DNA of 64,000 nt from Flavobacterium coralii (lineage in GTDB: Bacteria; Bacteroidota; Bacteroidia; Flavobacteriales; Flavobacteriaceae). Below the pieces are notes generated by a model. It had not been told where the DNA came from, did not search any database, and was given only the letters and a program-made list of their open reading frames with translations. Positions 7,586 to 15,109 of this stretch are shown in pieces. The position numbers were made by a program, and so were the translations under genes. The stretch is taken from contig NZ_JAHDIU010000006.1 of NCBI RefSeq assembly GCF_019891545.1, positions 103,889 through 167,888 of the forward strand. The letters run 5' to 3'. The first letter of the stretch is position 1. Each line of letters opens with the position of its first letter.

Positions 7586-9805
7586 TTATTTTTTCAGCTT
7601 TAGGCGTAAGCTGTTAGACACCACGCTTACGCTGCTGAGCGCCATCGCAGCTCCTGCGACCATAGGATCCAGCAGGAAACCGTTCACCGGGTATAAAATC
7701 CCAGCTGCTATAGGGATGCCGATCAAGTTGTATATAAATGCCCAAAACAGGTTTTGCCTAATTGTAGCTACGATCTTTTCTGACAAACGTATGGCCTGTG
7801 GTATCCTTGTAAGGTCCGACGAAATGATGGTCATCTTGGCTACGTCCATTGCGATGTCTGCACCTTTGCCCATCGCGATACTTATATCGGCTGTCGCAAG
7901 TGCAGCGCTGTCATTGATACCATCGCCCACCATTGCCACTACCTTTCCTTTACCTTGCAGTTCTTTGATAAAATCGGCTTTCTGCTGTGGCAATACCTCG
8001 GCCTTGTAATGCCGTAGGCCGGTTTGTTCTGAGATTGACCTGGCCGTAGCGTGGTTATCGCCCGTCAACATGTAAAGCTCAATTCCCATTCCCTGCATCT
8101 GTCGGACGGCCATGGCAGAAGTTTCTTTAACCTTATCCGATATGCCGATTACACATAAGGCTTGTCTGCTATCGGCAAACCATATAACCGTAACCGATAG
8201 TTTATCCCATTCCTCAGCTTGCTTTTGCAGGCTCACATCAATACGGATATTATTTTCTTCTAACAGCCTTTTACTGCCTGCAAAGTAGTTTTCGTTATTG
8301 TGCCGGGCATTGATCCCCTTACCTGTTATGCTTTCAAAGTTGGATAAAGGAATCGTTGGAAGATCACCAAAGTGGTTAACCACTGCTCCTGCCAAAGGAT
8401 GCTCGGAGCGCTTTTCCATGCTCAAAAGGACATTTTTTGATGTATCATCATTATCCAGCCACACAATGTTCATAACAAGTGGCTTTCCTTCTGTAATAGT
8501 CCCCGTTTTGTCAAGTACCACGGCAGTAACTCGTTTCGCCAACTCAAGGCTTTCGGCATCTTTTATAAGTATCCCATTCTCTGCGCCTTTACCAACACCA
8601 ACCATAATGGCAGTGGGAGTCGCCAACCCCAATGCGCAGGGGCAGGCTATTATAAGAACGGTAATAGCTGCCTGTAACCCCTGTACTATGCCGTTTTCAC
8701 CACCTAACACCCACCATAGCATAAAGGTAACGGTTGCAATACCCATCACCGCGGGAACAAAAATGCCTGCAATTTTATCCACCAGTTTCTGCACGGGTGC
8801 TTTGCTGCCTTGGGCATCCTGCACCATTTTTATTATGTGTGCAAGCATGGTTTCTTTCCCTACGTTTATCGCCTTGAACTCAAAAGCGCCCCGTTGGTTA
8901 ATCGTACCTGCGAATACCTTTTCGGCTATCTTTTTGGCTACCGGTATAGGCTCTCCGCTTAACATACTTTCGTCCACATACGACGTTCCCGAGGTCACTA
9001 TACCATCCACCGCTATCTTTTCGCCCGGTTTCACCTGTATGACATCGCCAGGGATTACCTGGTCAAGAGGAGTCTGCCGAAGCGATCCATCTGCGAGCAC
9101 TACCGTAACAGTTTTTGGCTGTAGGCCCATCAGCTTCCTGATGGCCGAGGAGGTGCTTCCTTTAGCCCTTTCTTCCAAAAGCTTACCAAGCAGGATAAAT
9201 GCGATGACAACCGCTGCTGCTTCAAAATAGACGTGCGCATGCAAGCCTCTCTTGTGCCAAAAGGCCGGAAATAACATATTGAAAACACTGAACAGGTAAG
9301 CAATGCCGGTGCTGAGCGCTACCAATGTATCCATATTGGCAGAGCGGTATTTTGCCTGCTTCCATGCATTGATGAAAAAGTCCCTACCCAGCCAAATTAC
9401 GACAGGAGTAGAAAATACCCACATCATCTCATTCGCATAGGGCATATCCATAGCGAACATCCCTAGTACTACTACGGGTAACGAGAAAAGGACAGCCCAG
9501 AAAGCTTTTTTCTTAAGTTGTGTATACTTTTGGGCATAAATCGCTTCTAATGCCTCCTGCCTTTGTTCCTCATCTTCCAGCAATAGGTCGTAACCCACAG
9601 ACTGCACCGCCTTTTGCAGTTGGATGACATCTGTTCTGCCGGGTTCAAATTCGACTGTCAAATTTCCCGTAGCATAGTTCACTGAAGCGCTCTTGACACC
9701 CGGTTGAAAGTTAACGATACTTTCAGCGCTTGCCGCGCAGGAAGCGCAAGTCATACCCAGAACAGGGAACACCTGTTTTATAGTATAAAGGTCATTTGCT
9801 GCCAT
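7586..9805 (-). CDS. copA: CopA-type copper-translocating P1B ATPase
   Basis: This 739-residue inner-membrane ATPase exports Cu+ from the cytoplasm. It has one N-terminal HMA domain (GMTCASCAASAE, about 17-28), eight expected membrane helices, the actuator motif LSGEP, the membrane site CPCALGLATP (about 390), the phosphorylation motif DKTGTITEG (about 433), the SEHPLAGAVV motif (about 466) and GDGINDSAALATAD in the hinge (about 623). Its length fits single-HMA CopA. It lies 84 bases downstream of the AraC-type regulator, suggesting control by that protein. The gene complements copB, which belongs to the CPH class. Confidence 0.95.
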   Translation of the reverse strand: MAANDLYTIKQVFPVLGMTCASCAASAESIVNFQPGVKSASVNYATGNLTVEFEPGRTDVIQLQKAVQSVGYDLLLEDEEQRQEALEAIYAQKYTQLKKKAFWAVLFSLPVVVLGMFAMDMPYANEMMWVFSTPVVIWLGRDFFINAWKQAKYRSANMDTLVALSTGIAYLFSVFNMLFPAFWHKRGLHAHVYFEAAAVVIAFILLGKLLEERAKGSTSSAIRKLMGLQPKTVTVVLADGSLRQTPLDQVIPGDVIQVKPGEKIAVDGIVTSGTSYVDESMLSGEPIPVAKKIAEKVFAGTINQRGAFEFKAINVGKETMLAHIIKMVQDAQGSKAPVQKLVDKIAGIFVPAVMGIATVTFMLWWVLGGENGIVQGLQAAITVLIIACPCALGLATPTAIMVGVGKGAENGILIKDAESLELAKRVTAVVLDKTGTITEGKPLVMNIVWLDNDDTSKNVLLSMEKRSEHPLAGAVVNHFGDLPTIPLSNFESITGKGINARHNNENYFAGSKRLLEENNIRIDVSLQKQAEEWDKLSVTVIWFADSRQALCVIGISDKVKETSAMAVRQMQGMGIELYMLTGDNHATARSISEQTGLRHYKAEVLPQQKADFIKELQGKGKVVAMVGDGINDSAALATADISIAMGKGADIAMDVAKMTIISSDLTRIPQAIRLSEKIVATIRQNLFWAFIYNLIGIPIAAGILYPVNGFLLDPMVAGAAMALSSVSVVSNSLRLKLKK

Positions 9806-9889
9806 ATTTTGCTTGGTTTAATTACCCTGCAAATTTGGCTACGGCATCCTTGTCGTTTATTGTGGAATTCTTTAATTGATTTGTAACTT

Positions 9890-10459
9890 TTATAAACTAT
9901 CCAGGGGCCTTCTTTTCTCTTCCTTTACCTGTTTGAAATGGCTCGGCGTGAGTCCGGTCACTTTTTTAAACTGGTTGCTCAGGTATCCAACGCTGGAGTA
10001 ATTCAGGCGGAAGGCAATCTCACTCAATGACAATTCGTCGTACACCAGGAGTTCCTTTACCTTTTCTATTCTCTGCGCAATGTAGTACTTCTCGATTGTA
10101 GTGCCCTCCACTTCTGAAAAAAGACTGGATAAGTAATTGTAGTCGTGATTCAGCTCATCCTTAAGCACATCTGACAAATTGGTCTTCAATTCACCCTGGT
10201 GGTAGTGCACCAAATGGATTATTGTGTTTTTTATTTTTTCAATAATCTTGCCCTTTTTGTCATCTATAAGGGCAAATCCTAGGGAGATCAGGATATCTTT
10301 CAGCTTTTCCCTTTCCGTGACTGAAAGCTCATTTTCCAATGCAGCTTCGCCCAATCGTACATATTTTGTCTTCAGGCCAAGTTTACCGAGTTCGTTTTCT
10401 ACCACCATGATACAGCGGTTGCAAACCATATTTTTTATATATAATGTTGTCATTGGCAC
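9890..10459 (-). CDS. AraC-family regulator with an HMA-like N-terminal metal motif
   Basis: Of the 189 residues, the C-terminal half (about 80-180) is an AraC/XylS double helix-turn-helix DNA-binding domain: LSLSEIAFRLNYSS, then YLSNQFKKVTGLTPSHFK. The N-terminal 70 residues look like a ferredoxin-like HMA fold with the motif NMVCNRCIMVV (about 9-19), positioned as in copper chaperones. The natural reading is a copper-responsive activator that senses metal through this head; that is inference. The start at 10459 is favoured because an AGGAG box lies 5 bases upstream; a second ATG follows two codons later. A -7 box (TAATTTTG) lies at 10474-10481. Confidence 0.85.
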   Translation of the reverse strand: MPMTTLYIKNMVCNRCIMVVENELGKLGLKTKYVRLGEAALENELSVTEREKLKDILISLGFALIDDKKGKIIEKIKNTIIHLVHYHQGELKTNLSDVLKDELNHDYNYLSSLFSEVEGTTIEKYYIAQRIEKVKELLVYDELSLSEIAFRLNYSSVGYLSNQFKKVTGLTPSHFKQVKEEKRRPLDSL

Positions 10460-10473
10460 TCCTAATTTACCTG

Positions 10474-10481
10474 CAAAATTA
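10474..10481 (-). promoter_or_regulatory. Bacteroidota -7 box of the AraC/copper cluster
   Basis: TAATTTTG on the minus strand fits TAnnTTTG and is followed by a short leader with an AGGAG ribosome site before the ATG at 10459. No good -33 TTTG is visible. Confidence 0.45.
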
Positions 10482-10489
10482 CGATTTTA

Positions 10490-10899
10490 AGGTTTTAATT
10501 TACGTAGTTAAGATGCCAGCGCCAGTTTGTTGACGCATTTCTAATTTGCATTTGATTATTATGATTACTCAGATGGCAGTCATAAAATATACAATTATGA
10601 AATACCAATGGACAAGAATTGGTTTCAAACTTTTATAGTTTTAAAAATCTACAATACCACTAAAAAGAAGTATAGAAAATTGTTTACTCCACTGAAAGGA
10701 AAAGAATACACATATGAATTAGAATATGCCGGAGGGCAAATGCTGCAAATCCAAAAAAAATTATGGGAGCGCAATGATTTTCGTTATCCACGTTGGAAAC
10801 CAGTTCTTTTAGGGCTGGTTTTTTTGGGGCATCCGACACCGCTGCGCTTTCCGTTACAATCTTCAAGGGAGGATTTTCACTACAATCACTGATGCTTTA
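10490..10899. other. gene-poor junction between copper cluster and mobile-element genes
   Basis: I see no supported gene here. A 94-codon plus-strand frame (10608-10892) is open, but its composition is odd and it runs through a terminator-like hairpin at 10797-10825, so it is either a decayed remnant or chance. This stretch may mark a recombination junction between two cargo modules. Confidence 0.4.
10797..10825 (+). terminator. rho-independent-like terminator without an obvious upstream gene
   Basis: AAACCAG and CTGGTTT form a 7-bp stem with an 11-base loop, followed by four T residues on the plus strand. No convincing plus-strand gene ends just upstream, so it may be left over from a lost gene. 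Confidence 0.4.
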
Positions 10900-11105
10900 C
10901 TATTCCTTTGAGCGCATATCATCATAAAATTCCTTTAAATGCCAATACGAAGGGCACTTGTCATAGGGTCTTTAAAGCTGGCAATTGAAGTATAACAGCT
11001 ATTAAGGAATTTCTGGGTGTCACTGATTTTAGCCCAAGGCTTCCAGTCAACAGCAACCGGCGGCGGGTTTTTCTCAAAATATTTTTTTATCTCATCTGGA
11101 TTCAT
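10900..11105 (-). pseudogene. DUF6965-like small protein, C-terminus frameshifted
   Basis: From the ATG at 11105 the minus strand reads MNPDEIKKYFEKNPPPV and then a KISDTQKFLNSCYTSI core, which resembles the DUF6965 family of Bacteroidota mobile elements. The frame ends early at 10935-10937 (57 codons, tail ALRIGI). A neighbouring frame continues with CPSYWHLKEFYDDMRSKE and stops at 10900-10902. That is the kind of tail the family has (aromatic Y, then LKE/Y-L), so a one-base shift near 10950 has probably broken the gene. The function of the family is not known. The shorter 57-residue protein might still be made. Confidence 0.55.
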
Positions 11106-11246
11106 GCCGCAAAGTAAAAACAGTTTTCATGTCAGTTACGACGTAATAACACTAAAGGTCAATTAACGCCATCCAATTCCACATCTGCAAAAGGTATTGA
11201 AACACTACGTAATTTCATTTTTACATATGAAAACGATTGGTGAACG

Positions 11247-11516
11247 ATGGACAATAATGTAACTAAAGACGACCTGCGCCAATTTGGGCTACTGCTCCTT
11301 GAACAGATCGGGCAGCTATTAGCGCAAGGTGAAAGAACAGAAAATGCCGGAACAGACTTTGAATGGTTAAAGGGAAGGGTAGTGCGAAAGCTTTTGGACA
11401 TTTCTGCCGGCTCCTTGCAAAACTTGCGTATCAGTGGAAAGATTCGCTACAAAAAAGTCTTGGGTTCCTACTACTACAATAAGTCTGACCTTCTGAAACT
11501 TTTCGGGGAAAATTAA
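11247..11516 (+). CDS. helix-turn-helix DNA-binding protein of Bacteroidota mobile elements
   Basis: This 89-residue protein has a predicted amphipathic N-terminal helix (about 8-28). A MerR/excisionase-type winged helix-turn-helix follows (about 42-86): RKLLDISAGSLQNLRISG, then KIRYKKVLGSYYYNKSDLLKL. This 'domain 17' type of HTH is common beside integrases and mobilisation genes in Bacteroidota, where members act as excision or transfer regulators. It is followed after 2 bases by the next gene, so the two probably share a transcript. Confidence 0.75.
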   Translation: MDNNVTKDDLRQFGLLLLEQIGQLLAQGERTENAGTDFEWLKGRVVRKLLDISAGSLQNLRISGKIRYKKVLGSYYYNKSDLLKLFGEN

Positions 11517-11518
11517 AT

Positions 11519-11806
11519 ATGGAACTGGCAAATCTTCTAAAATATCTTTCAATATTTGAAAAGGACAACAGGCTTAATGTTTGGCATTTTGCATTGCTTA
11601 CCGCCATATTGTATTTAGGTTACAGGCAGGGCGAGAGCGGTATAATTAAAGTGAGCCGGAGTAAATTGATGAGCCTGTCACACATCCACACAATTCCCAC
11701 TTACCATAAATACTTTAAGGAACTTCAAGTTATGGGATATATCGACTATCGTCCTTCATATCATCCAGGGTATCGAAGTGAAGTAATACTGAAAATAGCC
11801 CAATAA
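11519..11806 (+). CDS. small mobile-element protein, probably winged-helix
   Basis: The protein has 95 residues and starts 2 bases after the HTH gene's stop. Its centre reads KVSRSKLMSLSHIHTIPTYHKYFKELQVMGYIDY in outline (a helix-turn-helix-like SRSKLM...TYHKYFKELQ stretch, about 42-75). It ends with the YRPSYHPG segment typical of a small Bacteroidota family found next to HTH genes on conjugative and integrative elements. The fold resembles a replication- or transcription-related winged helix. No function is established. Confidence 0.65.
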   Translation: MELANLLKYLSIFEKDNRLNVWHFALLTAILYLGYRQGESGIIKVSRSKLMSLSHIHTIPTYHKYFKELQVMGYIDYRPSYHPGYRSEVILKIAQ

Positions 11807-11822
11807 TCGACTTGTTTCCGCT

Positions 11823-12077
11823 TTATATCGCGGAAATAAAGGAACTTATCAGCTCGTTATTAATAGAGGCAAGCAATCTTATTTGCCGGTTTGTCATTGG
11901 CTGATTAATGAGGATGAAAAATGTTGCAAAATTTTCCAGTTCCTCTGTAAGTTCGGGGAGCAATCCCAAGCCTGCCTGCCGGCGTTGCTGCAAGCAACGT
12001 TCATCGTAACCATTGCCAGGCAGCAATCTTTTTTTTGTATAAACTATACTCGCTGCCGAAACAAAATAATCTTCCAT
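11823..12077 (-). CDS. possible small protein of unknown function
   Basis: An 84-codon minus-strand frame with a plausible helical composition (segments LLPELTEELENFATFF and TNRQIRLLASINNEL) fills most of the gap between the two small plus-strand genes and the defence operon. I find no recognised motif, no clear ribosome site and no promoter, so it may be a real island gene or chance. Confidence 0.3.
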   Translation of the reverse strand: MEDYFVSAASIVYTKKRLLPGNGYDERCLQQRRQAGLGLLPELTEELENFATFFILINQPMTNRQIRLLASINNELISSFISAI

Positions 12078-12207
12078 TCTACTAATTTTACCGTAAGGTT
12101 CATTCGCGCCGTCCGCAATTTACAAGCAACTCTCCAAATGCACTGCTATTTGTTTGAATACTTGCCGGTAGTAGGAATTGCTTTCGACAACATGCCTTTC
12201 TTTTTTT

Positions 12208-12238
12208 GCTATATTAGCTAAACTTTTGTTAATATAGC
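12208..12238. promoter_or_regulatory. inverted repeat upstream of the Gabija-type operon
   Basis: GCTATATTA and TAATATAGC form a perfect 9-bp inverted repeat around a 13-base spacer, about 35 bases before the nuclease start codon. The T run lies on the wrong side for a plus-strand terminator, so an operator or promoter-proximal control site is more likely. Confidence 0.35.
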
Positions 12239-12272
12239 GCGCCTCAAATCAAATTTAAAACGAAATCGCTTA

Positions 12273-13898
12273 ATGAACTTTATCGAGAGAATTAATATTG
12301 TAAATTATAAATGCTTTAAAGGACTTTTTCCGTTGGAATTATCAAACGGTATAAATATCATTGTCGGGAACAATGAAGCCGGAAAATCTACAATTCTTGA
12401 AGCTATTCATTTGGCATTATCAGGATTGCTTTGCGGACGTTATCTTAAGAACGAACTTTCACAATACTTATTTAATAAGGACGTCGAAATCGATTACCTT
12501 GCCAGTCTTAAAACTGCTGCCCCACAGAAGCCGCCCGAGATCGTGATTGAGATTTTTTTTTGTGGTGACCCACTCCCCCTCTTCGAAGGTGATGCTAACA
12601 TTCAGCGAAAAAAGGGATGCGGAATAAGTTTTAAAATAGAGTTCGACCACGATTATATTGATGATTATAACGAGTTAATTCTCGGCGATGTCATGACTAT
12701 TCCGATTGAATTCTATAAGATGACGTGGACGACTTTTGCGCGGGATACAGTATCGATCAGGACGCTTCCTGTAAAGTCAGTAATGATAGATTCCTCCGGA
12801 ACAAGATTTCAAAATGGGTCGGATGTTTATATTTCCAAAATTATCAAGGACGACCTGATTGAAAAGGAAATCGTAGACTTATCCCAAGCCTATCGGAAAA
12901 TGAAGGAGACGTTTATGTCGGACAAATCTGTTGCGGCAATCAATACAAAAATTACCGGCAAAGCCGATATATCGACAAAGACCGTTCATATTTCAGTTGA
13001 TTTGTCAGCAAAAAATTCATGGGAAACATCGCTAATGACTTATCTCGAAGGCATACCATTCCATCAGATAGGAAAGGGCGAGCAATGCCTGATCAAAACC
13101 AACTTGGCTCTTGCCCACAAAAAAGCGAAAGAGTCAAACCTCATTTTAATAGAGGAACCGGAAAACCACCTATCTCATACAAAACTGAATCAGTTCATTA
13201 AAAGTATCCAGCAAAAATGTGAGGGCAAGCAGATTATTGTCAGTACGCATAGTAGCTTTGTTGCAAACAAGTTGAGTTTAAAAAATCTGATATTGCTTCA
13301 TAATAGAAAGGAAATCCGCTTGACGGCGTTGAAGTCTGACACATACGATTTTTTCGAAAAATTGCCTGGCTACGAAACTTTACGCATGATACTCTCAAAG
13401 AAAGCGCTATTGGTTGAAGGCCCGTCTGACGAACTTGTATTTCAGCGTGCATACAAAGACAGCCATGCCAATACATTGCCAATAGAAAACGAAATAGACA
13501 TTATTTCAGTAGGCACTTCTTTTAAAAGATTTCTGGAAATAGCGGAACTGGTTCAAAAGCCTGTCGCGGTTTTGACCGACAATGACAAAGATTACGCAAC
13601 AAAAATCACGAAAAAGTACAAAGATTATGCGGGATCAATGACCATTAAAATCTTTGCCGATTCTGATAATAGCCTTAACACATTGGAACCGCAAATCGTC
13701 AGGGCCAATGCAGGCAATTTGTCAAACCTCTGCGACATATTGGGCATCAGTGCGACTATATATAAGACTGAGGAGGCAATCAGTGAATATATGCAGGACA
13801 ATAAAACCGAATGCGCGATGAAAATATTCAACTCGGCAAAATCAATCACCTATCCGAAGTACATTTTGGATGCAATAGCCTGGTGTAATGAACAATAA
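12273..13898 (+). CDS. gajA: Gabija-type OLD-family ATPase/nuclease (GajA-like)
   Basis: The protein is 541 residues (characterised GajA is about 578). The N-terminal part is an ABC-type ATPase: Walker A GNNEAGKST (about 32-40), Walker B SNLILIEEPENHLS (about 287-300) and the H-loop IIVSTHSSF. The C-terminal part is a TOPRIM nuclease domain: LLVEGPSDELVFQRAY (about 379-394, conserved Glu) and LTDNDKD (about 434-440, the DxD metal site). This layout is class 2 OLD, the class found in tandem with a UvrD-like helicase. The downstream helicase start overlaps this stop by 11 bases. In Gabija, GajA nicks DNA in response to phage. It is placed inside the integrase-bearing island, consistent with a mobile defence gene. 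Confidence 0.8.
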   Translation: MNFIERINIVNYKCFKGLFPLELSNGINIIVGNNEAGKSTILEAIHLALSGLLCGRYLKNELSQYLFNKDVEIDYLASLKTAAPQKPPEIVIEIFFCGDPLPLFEGDANIQRKKGCGISFKIEFDHDYIDDYNELILGDVMTIPIEFYKMTWTTFARDTVSIRTLPVKSVMIDSSGTRFQNGSDVYISKIIKDDLIEKEIVDLSQAYRKMKETFMSDKSVAAINTKITGKADISTKTVHISVDLSAKNSWETSLMTYLEGIPFHQIGKGEQCLIKTNLALAHKKAKESNLILIEEPENHLSHTKLNQFIKSIQQKCEGKQIIVSTHSSFVANKLSLKNLILLHNRKEIRLTALKSDTYDFFEKLPGYETLRMILSKKALLVEGPSDELVFQRAYKDSHANTLPIENEIDIISVGTSFKRFLEIAELVQKPVAVLTDNDKDYATKITKKYKDYAGSMTIKIFADSDNSLNTLEPQIVRANAGNLSNLCDILGISATIYKTEEAISEYMQDNKTECAMKIFNSAKSITYPKYILDAIAWCNEQ

Positions 13899-15060
13899 GC
13901 TTGTCATTGCAGCAGCAGGATCGGGAAAGACAACCGCAATCGTAAAGGAGGCTTTAAAGATCAAAGACAAACAGGTCCTGATCACGACGTATACGGAATA
14001 CAACGAGGAAGAAATTCGCAGCAAAATTATTCAACTGAACAAGTATGTTCCCAGCAATATAAAAATACAAACGTGGTTTTCGTTTCTAATTCAGCATGGC
14101 GTAAAGCCCTATCAGGGAACCTTTAATGAAGTAATGTTCACGCAATCGGTCAGAGGATTAGATCTGGTAAATCAAAGATCTGGAGCAAAATTCGATAAGC
14201 AGGGAAAGCGTGTAGTCTCAAACGGACATCCGTTATTCTGGGGTGAGCACGAAAATTTTATAAAGCATTACTTCACGGGTGGCGGGAGAATCTACTCCGA
14301 TAAACTTGCCAAATTCGTCGTAAACGCTGATGCAGCTTTGAAAGGCGAAATCATAGACCGCATAAGGAGGATTTACCCCCATATTTTTATAGATGAGGTA
14401 CAAGATCTGGCAGGTTACGATCTGGAAATTATAAAACTTCTTTTTAAATCCGCGAGTACTATCACGCTTGTAGGCGATCCGCGACAGGTAACTTACTTGA
14501 CACACCACGAAGCAAAATACAAAAAGTATGCTGACGGGAAAATAAAAGAATTTTTGCAGACTGAATGCAAAAAGTTAATTAATGGGAACATTGATGAAAC
14601 AACACTTGCCGCATCACACCGGAACAACCAGCTTATTTGCGACTACTCATCAAAACTTTATCCACAATACGCTGCAACATCAGCTTGCGACTGTCAGTCC
14701 TGCCGCAGCGGTGAGAGTGACCATACTGGCATTTATTTAATAAACGAAGCTGACGCAAGATCATATTTAGAGGAATTTGATCCTGTGCAATTACGGTGGA
14801 GTATTACTGTAAAAGCGGATCTGGATTTTGCAGTTGCAAACTTTGGGACTTCAAAAGGCAAGACATTCGATCGTGTTTTAATTTATCCTACCTCTGATAT
14901 GAAAAAATGGATAGAGAATAACAGTTCTGCCTTAAAAGATGAAGCGAGGGCAAAATTATATGTTGGAATAACGCGAGCCCGTTTCAGCGTTGGAATTGTT
15001 GGAGCTTTCAAGACAGCTATTCCTGGTACTAAAACTTACACTTCCAAACCTAAGCTATAA
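13888..15060 (+). CDS. gajB: Gabija-type UvrD-like helicase, compact (GajB-like)
   Basis: This 390-residue SF1 helicase has all the main motifs: I AAAGSGKTT (about 8-16), Ia LITTYTEYNEEE, II IFIDEVQDL (about 166-174), III LVGDPRQVTYL (about 194-204), IV LAASHRNNQ, V FGTSKGKTFDRVLIYP (about 318-333) and VI KLYVGITRARF (about 356-366). It is about 100 residues shorter than characterised GajB (about 494) and lacks the large 1B/2B insertions of UvrD. A cysteine cluster CDCQSC sits near residues 265-272, between motifs IV and V, and may hold a metal. The start overlaps the nuclease gene by 11 bases, so the pair is translationally coupled. Confidence 0.78.
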   Translation: MNNKLVIAAAGSGKTTAIVKEALKIKDKQVLITTYTEYNEEEIRSKIIQLNKYVPSNIKIQTWFSFLIQHGVKPYQGTFNEVMFTQSVRGLDLVNQRSGAKFDKQGKRVVSNGHPLFWGEHENFIKHYFTGGGRIYSDKLAKFVVNADAALKGEIIDRIRRIYPHIFIDEVQDLAGYDLEIIKLLFKSASTITLVGDPRQVTYLTHHEAKYKKYADGKIKEFLQTECKKLINGNIDETTLAASHRNNQLICDYSSKLYPQYAATSACDCQSCRSGESDHTGIYLINEADARSYLEEFDPVQLRWSITVKADLDFAVANFGTSKGKTFDRVLIYPTSDMKKWIENNSSALKDEARAKLYVGITRARFSVGIVGAFKTAIPGTKTYTSKPKL

Positions 15061-15069
15061 TCTCTATTA

Positions 15070-15109
15070 AATAATTAAGCCTTAAGATTTATCTTAAGGC
15101 TTAATTATT
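15070..15109. terminator. bidirectional terminator between gajB and the integrase
   Basis: A perfect 18-bp stem with a 4-base loop (arms starting AATAATTAAGCC) lies exactly between two convergent genes and overlaps the integrase stop codon at 15108-15110. A/T runs at both ends suit termination in both directions. Confidence 0.75.

Noticed and set aside
10608-10892. 94-codon plus-strand frame between the AraC gene and the DUF6965-like gene
   Set aside because: It crosses a terminator-like hairpin and has no recognisable family; I treat it as chance or remnant sequence.
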